DNA from: Darksidea phi
Taxonomy: Eukaryota; Ascomycota; Dothideomycetes; Pleosporales; Lentitheciaceae
NCBI GenBank assembly: GCA_030770425.1
Contig: JASJFT010000084.1
Location: 120,427 to 184,426, forward strand
Length of the DNA stretch: 64,000 nucleotides
Reading direction: 5' to 3'
The notes beneath the pieces are model-generated. The model was not told where the DNA came from. It saw only the letters and a list, made by a program, of their open reading frames with translations, and did not search any database. A program made the position numbers and the translations under genes. Shown piece by piece: positions 35,200 through 46,584 of the stretch (within the stretch, counting starts at the first letter, position 1; every line of letters starts with the position of its first letter).

Positions 35200-36400
35200 T
35201 ACTGGGATATATAATTGTGTTGAATTCTTTTTGCGATCTCGTGGCTACGAGTCGTATTGATATTCACCTTTCGGAAGCTGGATTATGATGGTGTTGGGTG
35301 GTGCTCCGCTAAGAAGCGTTGCGCATGCGCATCACTCATCGAATTGCCCGAGTTTTAGTCTTATTGATCGTGGTCCAGGCCAAAGCAGTGCGCAAGTGTA
35401 GAATCTAACTCCTTGAAGTTATTAGGGTTTGGACTAAGAGCGTTGGTAGCGAAAAGAATGGTCAGCGCGGCAACTAGGTCCGGTCAAGGCCTTTTGAGCT
35501 CGCGAATGCTTTGCAAATGTCCATTACTGTTGACCGGTTGCATGTTCAAGGCAACTTGGAAGGTGTGCCTGACTTACTCCCCACTTGTCTCTAGAACATA
35601 CTCGTACGCTAGGTGTTAACTCTGTTCGGCTGACACCATGTTATGCAGCTGCGTCTTTCAGCTGAACAGCCTAGCTTAGCTCCATTGCGCTAAACGCCCG
35701 CTTAGGGAGGCAAATTTTAGCGAGCACTAAATCGATTGCTTTGCTACTGCTGTGATTTGAGTCGAAAATCGTCAAGGGTTCGTGAACTTATGCTACTATC
35801 GACTTAAAAGGGGATAAATATTTCTATAGAGGCCGGAGATAGATCCTAATTACCCATTATCTCTCACTTAGCGCGCGCAGATTCGCTGCCAAAGTCAATC
35901 TACAGTCTCTTACATATGCACGATGCTTGCGGCAATCTGAACTGCCCATGCACGACCTTCAGATAGGCTATCCGCAGAGTTTATCCTAAGAATGGAGGAA
36001 CCTGGAGCCGTGGGCAAGCAAAGTGTTGTGGATATCGAAGTAAGTGGGCATGATGCTGATGAGGGTCGAAGAGTGATACAATGAAATTCGTCATACTGCG
36101 TCGCCGTGATTGATAGGTGAAGTCGTGACAGCAGCGCATACAAATCTTGCCGGCGGCATCTAGCCTAATCTACGAACAATCTACAGGAGCAAACGACTTC
36201 GCTAGCGTGCTTCGCCCCACCGCCAACCGCTTTCGAACTGGACACAAAGGCGAGAGGCACAAGAAAAGCACGCAATGGCATGAAACACACGCGCTACGCA
36301 GTAGATTGAGTCATGAAGAGCAGCAGCGCGGCGCGCTGCAGCTATACACGTGCAGTGAACAAGGCAGCAACTTGTTCAATTCCCCATCCATTGCACCAAT
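35200..36400. other. Intergenic between divergent genes
   Basis: This lies between the minus-strand CFEM-like gene and the plus-strand Zn-cluster gene. Frames are short and without features. Confidence 0.55.
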
Positions 36401-36405
36401 CAATT

Positions 36406-37476
36406 ATGCCCAACCGTCCCTTTAAACCGCTCACTACTACCGCCTCGTCTCCATCCACTCCAACGTCCAGTGGTAGCACTATATCACCGACCAACACAAT
36501 TGGCCCTGCCCAACCGCCGTCCGTGCGAACTTTCAATGTCTTGTATCGCGACTCTCGACAAAGTCGGAAAGCCCCATGGACCGGCGACGCTACCCTTGCT
36601 GTCTCTTCAACAGGAAACGCAGCATTACGGATTGATGAGGATACGCACTATAGCAATGGCGATAGTGAGCAAAATGTGCTGGCTCGTGGAATGATCCGAC
36701 TACCCTTAAGCCTCGGTGCGCGCGCTTTTCTCGGAAAATACATGCTTCAAGTGGGAGAAGAGGAGCAGACGGTTGCGGACAGGAATTCAGAAATATCTAG
36801 GCAACCGAGAGCATCTGTGTATGCCACTGGCATGTCGATGGGGGCATTGCAACCGTTCAGGAATCCCCGCTTAGCCATCCAGCCACTTCCAACACCACTA
36901 CAGGAATTAACGCATGCAAATTTGTGCTGCGAGGAATGCAATCAAACACAAGAGCCCTGCGGCGGGCAGTTCCCTTGCCAAAACTGCATCGATCAGGGCA
37001 ACGAATTCTGTTCTGTGGTTGACAGCCATGCTACCTTTATCAAACGGACACCAGTTTCTCCCGGTAACGACCAGCGGGCTGACAAGCAAACAAATCCTCA
37101 GTGTATCAATTGTCGCATTTTCGGCTTGGCTTGCGATTCGAGAACACCATGCATAAGATGTATGCGTAAAAGGAGGGCATACTGCACAATAGAGTACGAT
37201 GACGGCACAGTCATATCGGCGAGATGTTGTGCTTTCCGTATTAGTACAGGTTATAACGGCGACGAAACTGTGGCCTTAGACCCTCGTTATGAGCCTGATT
37301 CGATGGATGAATGGCCGCTGTGGCCGCCTGCAAAACCCTCGCGGAAGGCTCTTGCGTGGCTGACCGGTGAAAGTTCTCCCACTCTCCACGGATGGTCTAT
37401 GGATTCGACCAAGCTATCGCAGCACTGTTGGTCTTTGCAAGATAAAGAAAAGCTTGACCGGGATGCTGTGGTGTAG
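36406..37476 (+). CDS. Protein with two tandem Zn2Cys6 binuclear clusters
   Basis: A single exon, 356 residues from the ATG at 36406 (an in-frame ATG at 36313 would add 31 residues). The N-terminal 40 residues are Ser/Thr/Pro-rich. Two Zn2Cys6-type motifs lie at residues 175-202 and 233-260, both with exactly the spacing C-x2-C-x6-C-x5-C-x2-C-x7-C. The second fits the class best (CINCRIFGLACDSRTPCIRC) with basic residues after the fifth cysteine; the first is acidic (CEECNQTQEPC) and lacks the usual basic residues, so DNA contact by it is doubtful. There is no fungal transcription-factor middle-homology region. Most fungal Zn2Cys6 proteins have one cluster. A regulatory role is inference. Confidence 0.75.
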   Translation: MPNRPFKPLTTTASSPSTPTSSGSTISPTNTIGPAQPPSVRTFNVLYRDSRQSRKAPWTGDATLAVSSTGNAALRIDEDTHYSNGDSEQNVLARGMIRLPLSLGARAFLGKYMLQVGEEEQTVADRNSEISRQPRASVYATGMSMGALQPFRNPRLAIQPLPTPLQELTHANLCCEECNQTQEPCGGQFPCQNCIDQGNEFCSVVDSHATFIKRTPVSPGNDQRADKQTNPQCINCRIFGLACDSRTPCIRCMRKRRAYCTIEYDDGTVISARCCAFRISTGYNGDETVALDPRYEPDSMDEWPLWPPAKPSRKALAWLTGESSPTLHGWSMDSTKLSQHCWSLQDKEKLDRDAVV

Positions 37477-37639
37477 CTACCAATATTTTGAACCATACCA
37501 CGATGAAAGGGTGACAAACTAGCGATCCGGGCGAGGGAACAAAAGTTGCTAGCGCCTTGCCTGCTTTCTGTAGGACAAGCCGAGTTGTACAACATAGATT
37601 CTTACAACTCTGGAGCACCTGCTGAGCAAGGTAGATATC

Positions 37640-38760
37640 CTTAGGGCGGTGAGGAGTTCAGAGGAAGCTCTCTGGAGGTGAGAGAGGTCGCCTTTGGCGC
37701 GGAGGGGCATTGCAAGCCTCTGGGAAACTTGCGATGAGCGGAGCCTGATTGATGTTGAACCGGTAGAGGCTAGTAGCCTGCAAGCCAGCTCGGATTATAC
37801 GCTTCTTCCCTAGCTTGATAGTAGCAGGTAATAAAGCGCTCCTTCTTGATAGATGCTGCGTCGTCGAGCGAGGTGAGCTCCTGGATCTGGCGTCCGTAGT
37901 TTGACTTGCTAACCGAGAAAGGAGCCAAATCTAGAGGCTGTAGGACGTGAGAGGGGTACGTAGGTAGGCATGCGAGCTTAATTTGGTGTTGTTTACAGAG
38001 CCATAGGAACTTAATATTAATGTAGCTGCGATGGCATTCGAGGAGGAGATACTAGTGGTCCGTTGTCGCCGTCTTAGGGATAAAAATACGTTATAGCTAC
38101 TCCGTACCTATTATATCTAACGTCAATCTATTCTTAGATGTTAGATGGAGCTATTTACGTACAAAATTTGCGAGAAACTCGGTAGTCTATAGGTTTAGGC
38201 CCTTAAAGATAACCACGTACCGTAACTTCTACCCTATTATCTATACGTACATAATTATTAATACCAACTCGCGACTCTCTAGCGCCTTAACGTAAGTTTC
38301 TTCTTTAACACTCCAATAAGAGCTCTGGTATTAGTATATACTCCTAGAGTAATGCTAGCCTTATCTATAATGTATATATTCTCTACCCATATATTGAGCC
38401 GCCGTTGAGTCTACTCATAGAGCTCTAGGAATACACGTAGCTATTCTAGCGTAACAATCTGAGCTCTCTAAGCCTCAATCCTCCGGCCTACTACTAAGGC
38501 GACGCGTGGCTAATAACGTAAAGATATAAGAGCTAGAGCTTGCCGACAGGCTAATCGTCGCCGTTTATACGTAGGATTCGATTCGCCATTTCCCGAGGCC
38601 GAACGTTTGAGGGAGGGTAACCGCGCGTCTCTTCTTCAAGAATCTAGTCTACAAGAAAGCCTTCTTGTAGAGGAGCCAGCCGCTACTAGTACTAATAGCT
38701 ATTCAGTCGACCAATGAATGTAGACCGAGGGGTGCCATACGCCCCCGCAGCAGCGCTCTG
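37640..38760 (-). mobile_element. Dead Fot1/pogo-type (Tc1-mariner) DDE transposon
   Basis: The minus strand reads a pogo/Fot1 transposase with many stops. From 38700 down: a helix-turn-helix part (RLAPLQEGFLVD-stop-ILEEE, then MANRILRINGDD), the first catalytic block as ENIYIIDKASITLGV (where DE is expected, K replaces E), VIFKGLNL, the block before the second Asp (IFIPKTATTDH, LLLECHRSYINIKFLWLC) and the conserved LPTYPSHVLQPLDLAPFS with the region after it. Stops lie where Trp or Gln is expected (TGG to TAG, CAA/CAG to TAA/TAG) and the sequence is AT-rich at 37930-38530, both signs of RIP. The terminal inverted repeats were not located with certainty. Confidence 0.85.
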
Positions 38761-38858
38761 GCTATTGAAAAGGTCTGCATGATAATCGTCGATAGCTAGT
38801 TGTATAACTAACTCACGAACATCCATAGTAACAAGCTGGAGTGGCGCGTTTTGGTGAG

Positions 38859-38887
38859 GGTGTCGGAAACCATATGGTGTCGGAAAC
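38859..38887. repeat. Two direct copies of GGTGTCGGAAAC
   Basis: GGTGTCGGAAAC occurs at 38859-38870 and 38876-38887, 17 bp apart, about 100 bp beyond the 5' end of the dead transposase frame. It may be a subterminal repeat of the element's right end. No inverted counterpart was seen on the other side. Confidence 0.5.
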
Positions 38888-39392
38888 TATAGCCGAGCTA
38901 GTACTAGGCTGGAAATGGACTAGCCTTTCGGACAGTCACCCCAAGTCCCGCTGCAGTCCACTGCCAACCCGCAATCAATCCACACGCGTTCGCATCGCAC
39001 ATCACGACGCGCATCACCATCGCATTGCTCTCATCCATCACGACCTTAGCAATTTAACGCGTCGCCTATCGAAGTTATCTGCGCCTCGAAAACCTGCCAT
39101 ATTCACAGGCGGAGAAGCCAGCTTATGGGAAGCTGTTCAAGCAATTGGCAATTGATCACTCCCTTAACCGGAGTTTTGCCGAGAGCTGAGAATGAGATTG
39201 CCCGGGTGAGTCATTCCTGCCTCAGTTTGCCAAACACAACAGCTGCAGTAGAATCGGGCCAGTAACGTTAATACGATCGCACCGCTAAGTCGAGCTGTCT
39301 CTTTTCCCCTACCAAAAGTACGAGCCTTCTTTCTCAGACAAATACTCTTTGACACTGACAATCTCCATCTCAAACAGTTGAGCACACGTAGC

Positions 39393-41899
39393 ATGGCTTC
39401 CGACGGTCGCAAACAGCCGCCATGGATCCCCCCGCAAGCCCGACCTGACGCCCAGCTGCCCCGACTGAAGATCTACAACAGCCTGACGAGGAGCAAGGAT
39501 GACTTTGTCCCAGTCGATCCGACAGGAAAGATGGTGACGTGGTACGCGTGTGGCCCGACAGTGTACGAAGATGCCCATCTGGGCCATGCGAAGAATTACG
39601 TCTCGACCGACATTATCCGCCGCATCATGAAAGACTACTTCGGCTTCCGTGTCAAGTTCGTTATGAATACGACCGATATCGACGACAAGATCATCCTCCG
39701 GGGCCGCCAGCAGTACTTGCTCGCTCGCTTCAAGCAGGAGCATGCCACTGAGGACAACTCGGTGAGCGATTCGGTTTTGGCAGAGGCCAAAGCCGCATTC
39801 CAGCAGTACATTGGCAAGAACCTTCCGTCTCTGCCCTCGGATACGAGCCCAGAGACTTTTTTGGAGGCAGCGGACAAGGCATATAAGGATAAGGCCGAGC
39901 CTCCACCTCCGGCCGACGCCGCGACAGCAAACCAGGGTCAAGCTGTTACCGTCGCTGATTTGCTGTTGAGAGCACACATTGGAACGGCACAGTCGGCTGT
40001 CGAAGCCCTGCAAGCCCCAGGAAAACTGCCTGAATTTTTCGCCAAGACGGAGGATATTTTGCTCCCATATCTCGATGCCTTGCATGGTGCAGAGATGGAT
40101 TCCAATAACCACAAGATATACCTGGAGCTGACCCAGAAATTCGAACGCCGCTTCTTCGAGGACATGAATGCACTTAATGTCCTGGCTCCCGACCACCTAA
40201 CTCGTGTGACCGAGTATGTCCCTCAGATTGTCCGCTTCGTTGAGAAGATTGTGGCGAACGGTTTCGGTTACGCTACCCCTGACGGCTCCGTATATTTCGA
40301 TATCGACTCGTTTGAGAAGGCTGGGCACAGCTACTCCCGGCTGGAACCGTGGAACAAGAACGACCCTGCCCTCCTAGCTGATGGTGAAGGTTCACTGTCC
40401 AAGGGAAGATCAACGAAGCGGAGCGATAATCATTTTGCGCTGTGGAAAGCTAGCAAGCCAGGCGAGCCAGCATGGCCGAGTCCATGGGGTCCTGGGCGGC
40501 CAGGATGGCATATTGAATGCTCTGCAATGGCCTCCGAAGTGATCGGGAAGACGATAGATATCCATTCCGGAGGCGTCGATCTTCGTTTCCCTCATCATGA
40601 TAACGAACTCGCACAATCGGAAGCTTACTGGTCGACTCCGGGCTGCCAAGTACAGTGGACGAATTACTTCATTCACATGGGGCAACTTCGGTAAAAGGTT
40701 TCAAATGCCGATTTCGTCGTACAAAGGCGCTAACAGATCGTAGGATTCGAGGCTTGAAGATGAGCAAGAGCCTCAAGAACTATACGACCATCAAAACTGT
40801 TCTCTCCCAAACGGAGTGGAGTGCACGTTCTCTCCGAATTTGCTTCCTCCTTATGCCTTGGCAGGATGGTATTGAGGTAACAGATGGGCTTATGAAGGCC
40901 GTCGTCGGCTGGGAAGGCAAGCTCAATAACTTTTTTCTCAAGAGCTTGGACGTCTGGAAACACTCCAGTCCCAAGACTACAACAACGCAAGAGCTTGGCG
41001 TCGCAGACCAGCAATTATTAAGCGCCCTAGATAAGGCGAAGGCCGATGTCGATACAGCTCTTTGCGATTCCTTCAACACCTCAGCTGCCATGAGAATTCT
41101 CTCCGATCTTGTTACCGAGTCTAACTCGGCAGAGGCACTTTCAGATCAGACAGTTATCTTGGTCGCCCGGTGGGTAACACGCATTGTCACCATATTTGGT
41201 CTGGATCCCGAGGGAGATCTCAGCAACCCGGCCCGTATAGGGTGGTCGGGCCTCGATATTCCCGCGCCAGCAAAACCCTATATCTACCCTGCATCTCAAT
41301 TGCGCGACAAGGTTCGAGCCTTGGCGTATTCCGGCTCGGTCGATCATACAGCTATAGCGAAGCTCGCTGACGAAATTACGATCGCGGCGTCAACACCAGT
41401 GGTCGAGTCCTCCAAACCATATGATCAGGTGCTGCAGCAGTTCTGCACTAACGTCAAGGCCCTCACGGCCCAGCAAGCGCCGGCAAAAGACCTGCTTGCA
41501 TTATGCGACCAGCTCCGCGATGTACACCTATGGAACCTCGGCATCTATCTCGAGGACCGCAACAACCCCCAGCCTGCTTTGGTACGACCCCTCGATAAGT
41601 CGCTCATAGAGGCGCGCGCGGAGCGGGAATCAGCTGGCACTGCGAAGGCGAAGGCCAAGCTGGAACAGGAGGCCAGGGAGGCTGAGAGGGAGAAGGAGCT
41701 GCGCGAGCGCGCCAAGGTCGACCCCCTGCTGATGTTCAAGGCCTCGGACGAGTACTCGGAATGGGACGAAAGCGGAATCCCGACCGTAGACGCAGCGGGG
41801 AATGTGGTGTCCAAGAATAGGCGCAAGAAGCTGGTCAAAGAGTGGGAGACACAGAAGAAGAGGCACGAGGAATGGCTGGCGACGCGGGAGGCAGCATAG
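39393..41899 (+). CDS. Cysteinyl-tRNA synthetase, cytosolic
   Basis: Exons 39393-40690 and 40744-41899 (53-bp intron, GTAAAA...GTAG) give 817 residues. It charges tRNA-Cys with cysteine. The class-I HIGH motif is HLGH at residues 62-65, preceded by the zinc-ligand Cys53 in [18 protein letters not shown] and [10 protein letters not shown] carry the other metal/substrate residues, and KMSKS is at about 438-442, directly after the splice site. An insertion between about 115 and 220 is typical of eukaryotic cytosolic enzymes. The C-terminus is a Lys/Glu/Arg-rich helical tail of about 120 residues. There is no mitochondrial presequence at this start. It is the one clearly conserved housekeeping gene in the window and its codons are more GC-rich than those of its neighbours. 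Confidence 0.97.
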
Positions 41900-42132
41900 A
41901 AAAGGGGATTTGGAAAATGTCAATGCCTACTTTAGTGAACCTTATACCTAGTGTCTCCATTCTCAGGTCAAGGTGATGTACAATGTTGAATGAGTATTTT
42001 TTCTAGCCTAGGTAGAAATAATTGATTGACGATTACATAAGAAACAAGGATAAAGGAGACCCATCCAGCCATCCAGCCGCGACACGATGTCGGATCGTAA
42101 CTTGATGCCGATCCTTTCCGTCGCACTACGGA

Positions 42133-42585
42133 CTACTCTAGCTGAATTGGCTCCTGTGTTTCCCCCGCCGACAATGCCGGAAACCCATGCTCGTCGCAGT
42201 CTCCATACTTTATCCATACAACACTTGAGCAATGACAATGATCATCGCAACATTCGCACTTCCCACATGTCCAGCAATGGTCAATGTAATTCATGAGGGG
42301 GAGGACCTTGAGCGGTTGGACAAGGTGTCGCAGGAGCTGAATGTGTACTTGCTGCATGGCTAGATGCGCATGCCTTCCTAGCGGCATCTTTGAGAGAATT
42401 GTTGTTAATGAGGCCCAGTATCCGCGCAGAGCGTTGCTAGTCAGCCGTAAACTTCCTGTCTTACGAGAATGCAAGTGCATAGCCCCGTAAACGGGAGCCG
42501 CTAGCACTTTGCTAGCTCGGTGATCTCGACCCAAATGTAACACACAGATACCTAATCTGACTGCCGAATGACTGATATGCGGCAC
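42133..42585 (-). CDS. Possible Cys/His-rich protein or gene fragment
   Basis: A 150-codon minus frame that looks protein-like in its second half: LRGYWASLTTILSKMPLGRH, LAMQQVHIQLLRHLVQPLKV, then DHCWTCGKCECCDDHCHCSS with eight cysteines, ending in an acidic tail. Its first half is less convincing. It could be the last exon of a gene whose upstream exons I cannot connect, or a remnant. The Cys/His cluster may bind metal. There is no known family. Confidence 0.4.
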   Translation of the reverse strand: MPHISHSAVRLGICVLHLGRDHRASKVLAAPVYGAMHLHSRKTGSLRLTSNALRGYWASLTTILSKMPLGRHAHLAMQQVHIQLLRHLVQPLKVLPLMNYIDHCWTCGKCECCDDHCHCSSVVWIKYGDCDEHGFPALSAGETQEPIQLE

Positions 42586-43198
42586 TCTCTTTGCTTTTCA
42601 GCTTTTCACTTTTCAGCTTTTTGCTTTTAGCCGCATGTCCGGCTACCACTCTGCCTGTGATTCCACTGGGTGGCGTTTATCTGTTCGACAGTACGACTTA
42701 TCAACCGTGCCGGCATAATCAAGTGGATCAAGTGAGCCAATTTGTTTTCCATCGCATAGTATCTGAGCGGATGCGGAGATTGAATTGGATCAGTGCCATT
42801 TCTTTCGTGGTGGTGCGGATGCGACCTGCTTTCGCTCCCGCGCATTGCTGGCCCAGATCCGACATTGTCATGGTCTGGCTATAAGTGGAAATGATGATCG
42901 GGTAATGCGTGATTCCGAAATCATCCCGTATGCTGCTATTACCCTTGAAGCAACAGAATGTTGTCGTAGTCTTGCGTGGCGGTAAAGTGCAGGTATATCA
43001 TTGGATGTTGGTCATGGGCTGCGGGGGCTGACTTCTGACGCAGCCGGGATCGGCCTCAACATGCATGCTCTTTCTTCCACTCCCCATGCGCCCCAGCTTG
43101 AACGCGCATACAGCTTCCTGCTCCCTACCATCTATGCTACAGCGAGCTACGAAATTTCCCGTCCTGTGAGCGCTTCCAACCTGCGCCGCCTTTGTACG

Positions 43199-45253
43199 AT
43201 GTTCAAACCCCAACGCCCATACTGCATTACCTGCTGTGATCTGCACCACTCGAACGGCAAAGTTGACAGATATGGTTCATTCGAGCACGAGACTTTTTTT
43301 CCCGCACTTTCCGACTCTGCAGATGCAGGATGTGTCTCTTGCACCTTCTTACGCGATGGGGCGCAAGATTTGCTTGGAGAAAGAGATCTGGGAAAGGTGC
43401 GAATCAGGACTGTCCGCGAATTCGGCGAGAGAGAACATGAAGATGGGATCGATAGGAATCCATTCCGCACGTGGATGGAGGTCAAGGATGCAACGGATAA
43501 GTCCGTTACTCTTGAGTTTTACTCTGATGATGGTTGCGTATAAGCCTTTCATCCAGTCATCGGTTGAAATTGTCGCTGACGCTTTACAGAGAAGGTACTC
43601 AGAACATGGCCCGTACTTTCAGCCGGTACGCACATTTCTGCAGATCCCGCATCGAAGGAATGCTTGGACAAGGCGAGAGAATGGCTTCATCAGTGCTCAC
43701 AAAACCATCATGAGACGTGCGGGTCAGCGCAAGCGAAGAATCTTCTACCCACCCGAGTCATCGATGTGGGATCTCCAACCCAAGATCCGCGCCTTTACGA
43801 GTCCAGGCCAACGGAGACGGGGTCTTATGCCGCCTTGTCGTACTGCTGGGGTAAATCGAGAACGTTTATTACTACCTTATCCACTCTCGATGCCAGAAAA
43901 GTCGGCTTCCAACTCGAGGATCTGCCAAAGACGTGTCGAGACGCCGTCGTAGTGGCAAGAGCGCTGGGGATACAATACATCTGGATCGATTCTTTATGTA
44001 TCGTTCAAGATTCATCCTCGGATTGGGAGGCCGAAGCGGCCAAAATGTGCGCGGTGTATACAAACGCCGTCATCACTTTTGCCGGGATTGACTCACCCGA
44101 CAGCGATACTGGGCTATTCGTTTCTGAGCCGGATAGACATACTGTTGTGCTTCCGGTACGCCTTTCTAGCGATGGGCAGCTGGCCAATGTCTATGCGCGA
44201 AAGATGAACTCGAGCTACAAGTCTGGTTTCTTGCATGCGAAACACGTGCCGGTCTCCGATCCCTCTTTCAACGGGATTCTAAACTCACGAGGCTGGACAC
44301 TTCAAGAGGTCATTCTTTCGCGTCGCCTTCTCTGCTTCGGCTCATGGGAGCTAGGCTGGTGCTGTAGAAGCAGAACCGCATGCGAGTGCGACTCTCTTTT
44401 CCGATCCGATCAATTCTTCCGCCTAAAACAATTCATTGAAATCCCCATGACCATGTCAGCACTGCTAGCTGAAGATTCGAAAGACGAAAGACTGTACATC
44501 TGGATGCGAACTGTAGTGCGGTTCACTTCGCGCCAGTTGAGCTTCCAAACGGATCGGTTGCCGGCAATTGCTGGGCTGGCGGATGCAATGCATGGGCATA
44601 TGGGCGGACGGTACCTTGCAGGCATGTGGGAGAAGCATATGGAGAAAATGGTAATGTGGCACTCAGACAGGAAGCCGAACGATCAAGAGCCTGCTGCATT
44701 GCAGCAGTCGGTCGAGGACGGTTACGCGCCCAGCTGGTCGTGGGCATCGGTACATGGTGGCGTGTATTTTGCGATCTCAGACGATCGCCTTAGATACACT
44801 TCGCTGTGCAACATTGTCGCCATTGATTACTCTCCGAGCACAACGAATGTATACGGGCCAGGCCGTGGAACTCTGACTCTGGAAGGACTTGTGCTTCCCT
44901 TGCGCCTTGACGAGAATCAAGAGCAGCCTATGTGGCATGACGGCACACAATCGATGTACTTCAGGGGTACAGAAAGCACTTGGTGGTACCCTGATCGGCG
45001 GCCGAAGTCCACAGCCGGAGATTCCCTCATTGGTAAAAGTCTCTACGCGATATTTATCGGCAGTGGAGCAGGAACCAGGACGAGCAAGGGGGAACCGGTC
45101 ACGGTGTATATTGTTCTGGTATTACAGAAAGTAACGGACATGGATTATCGAAGGGTCGGGTACATGTGGATGGTGGTCATTGATAAGGAGATCAAGAGAT
45201 GGTGGAGAGGATGGGAGGAAAAAGCGCGCAGGAAAACCATACCCATCGTTTGA
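43199..45253 (+). CDS. HET-domain (heterokaryon incompatibility) protein
   Basis: Exons 43199-43532 and 43590-45253 give 665 residues. The 57-bp intron uses the donor GTTGCG, chosen because it alone keeps phase with the acceptor ACAG. The ATG at 43199 is preferred; the frame is open further upstream but starts in low-quality sequence. The N-terminus has Cys pairs (CITCC, CVSCTFL). The HET domain begins near residue 190 with YAALSYCWG, then LPKTCRDAVVVARALGI, YIWIDSLCIVQD, and CAVYTNAVITFAGI; RGWTLQE and APSWSWAS blocks follow in the C-terminal part. It is only distantly like the HET protein at 19067, sharing the family blocks but little else. The role is the programmed-cell-death response of vegetative incompatibility in general; the specific partner is unknown. 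Confidence 0.92.
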
Positions 45254-45469
45254 ACTTGAGCGATGTGCAAGATCAGGGAATCAGACCGGCTGGTCTAACC
45301 TTACGCAAGCCTTTCTTCGGTGCGGAGCATGGCAATGAACGCGCAGCACAAGGCTCCTCGTTAAGGCATCCTTCTCTCCGCCCTGATGTATCAATCTCAC
45401 GGTACCATAAAGCCCCGGCTGGATTCTCACAAAACTAAGAAACAGTTGAAGTCCTGCATGACATTCTAG

Positions 45470-45802
45470 CTAATTACGAATCAACAGATCCCCTTCGCAA
45501 CCTTCCTCTCCTCTCAAAGCAATCCGCCTAACCCCCATCACAGCCTTCCCCGAGTCAAAATAACCCCCTACTAACTCTTCGACCTTCCCATACAACTCAC
45601 CACCCTGCATATAACTTCTGTCATCGAAATCCTTGAGCCGTTGGAAATCGTATCGAGTCGGAGCGGCGGTGCCTATGGCCACTAGTGTCTCCCTCCCGCC
45701 TCGGGGATTTCCGGGGTGCCCCGGTCCGGTTTGATGACCCGTCTGGCTGCGCGGACACTTGCTTCCCTCGAAGAGCTTCGTGCTCTCGTCGATCTTTCGC
45801 AC
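45470..45802 (-). pseudogene. C-terminal remnant of an unidentified gene
   Basis: The minus frame ending at 45470 looks coding (AIGTAAPTRYDFQRLKDFDD, KVEELVGGYFDSGKAVMGV) but has no coherent start. Similar pieces upstream (45851-46309) are in other frames with stops between them. Probably one decayed gene. Confidence 0.3.
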
Positions 45803-46223
45803 ACAGTCGAACCGTACCTAGCATATTTCTTCTTTACCACTTCAGCATCGCTAGTAGCCCCCGTTGAGCTGAGCCTTTCCGCCCGTGCCTCCGCCCGTCT
45901 CTCCCACAACGGCTCCGCCCATCGGTCCCTGCACAGCATTCTTGGAATCATCCTCAACTCTAGCCTTCGGCGGCTCAAGGTATACCCCCACCTCCTCCAC
46001 ATCCCTCAAAGTACCATAGTCATATGCCTGGTGACGATGGTAATCGCACCTCGTCAAACGTCCCTCAACACCTTCATTCGTTGTTGCAGTGCCGACGCGC
46101 ACGTGCTTCACAGGGCGTGCACAGAGCGCCTCAGTGCTTTGTTTGGTTCGGCGGCAGCGGGGGATTGAGACCTGTCCGAGGATCGGGAGATTGACTGAAT
46201 GTTTAGGTATGGATTGTCGATTA

Positions 46224-46417
46224 TTACTGATGGCATAGGGGAGTGGCATTGTTGAAGTCGTTCGCGCAACTCGTAGGGTACACTTCGCTGAAAGCCTCCG
46301 CATACGCAAGACAGATGGTTTCGTAAGGTCTTGCGAGTGTCTCCTCGGAGAAGTATTCTGCTGTATCTAGGGATTCGAAATGCTTCCGGGACCCTTTCTC
46401 TTGCAGCCTTTTGTATG
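46224..46417 (-). pseudogene. Gene fragment on the left arm of the fold-back repeat
   Basis: Reading from the loop outward, the minus strand gives YKRLQEKGSRKHFESLD and then TAEYFSEETLARPYETI to a stop at 46224-46226. The first 17 residues match those on the right arm (46429-46584) except for the changes caused by two mismatches. Compared with the right arm, about 25 codons after FESLD are absent here. GATACAGC, present at both joints, is the likely deletion microhomology. The parent family is unknown. Confidence 0.55.
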
Positions 46418-46479
46418 CGCGCCACACATACAAAAAGCTGCAAGAGAAAGGGTCCCGAAAGCATTTCGAATCCCTAGAT
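46365..46479. repeat. Fold-back inverted repeat, two 53-bp arms and 9-bp loop
   Basis: The left arm is 46365-46417 and the right arm 46427-46479, with two mismatches (both C versus T) in 53 bp. The nine-base loop is CGCGCCACA. Both arms encode the same peptide when read outward. A DNA or RNA hairpin of this strength would be very stable. Confidence 0.93.
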
Positions 46480-46584
46480 GTTGGCGCTCGACTAAACATT
46501 GGCATCGCTACCAAGGACGGGTCCTACTTTGTTAATGAGATTACACCATGGGATACAGCGTTACCTACCGCCAAGCGTTCCTAG
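46429..46584 (+). pseudogene. Gene fragment on the right arm of the fold-back repeat
   Basis: An open plus frame of 51 codons: the shared YKKLQEKGSRKHFESLD, then VGARLNIGIATKDGSYFVNE and WDTA before the sequence turns unrelated and stops at 46582-46584. The part after FESLD is what the left arm lacks, and its end (WDTA) is where the left arm resumes. Both arms thus come from one gene. Confidence 0.5.

Noticed and set aside
39309..40196. A 295-codon minus-strand frame inside the cysteinyl-tRNA synthetase gene
   Set aside because: It is the antisense shadow of a GC-rich, well-conserved coding exon; it has no features of its own.
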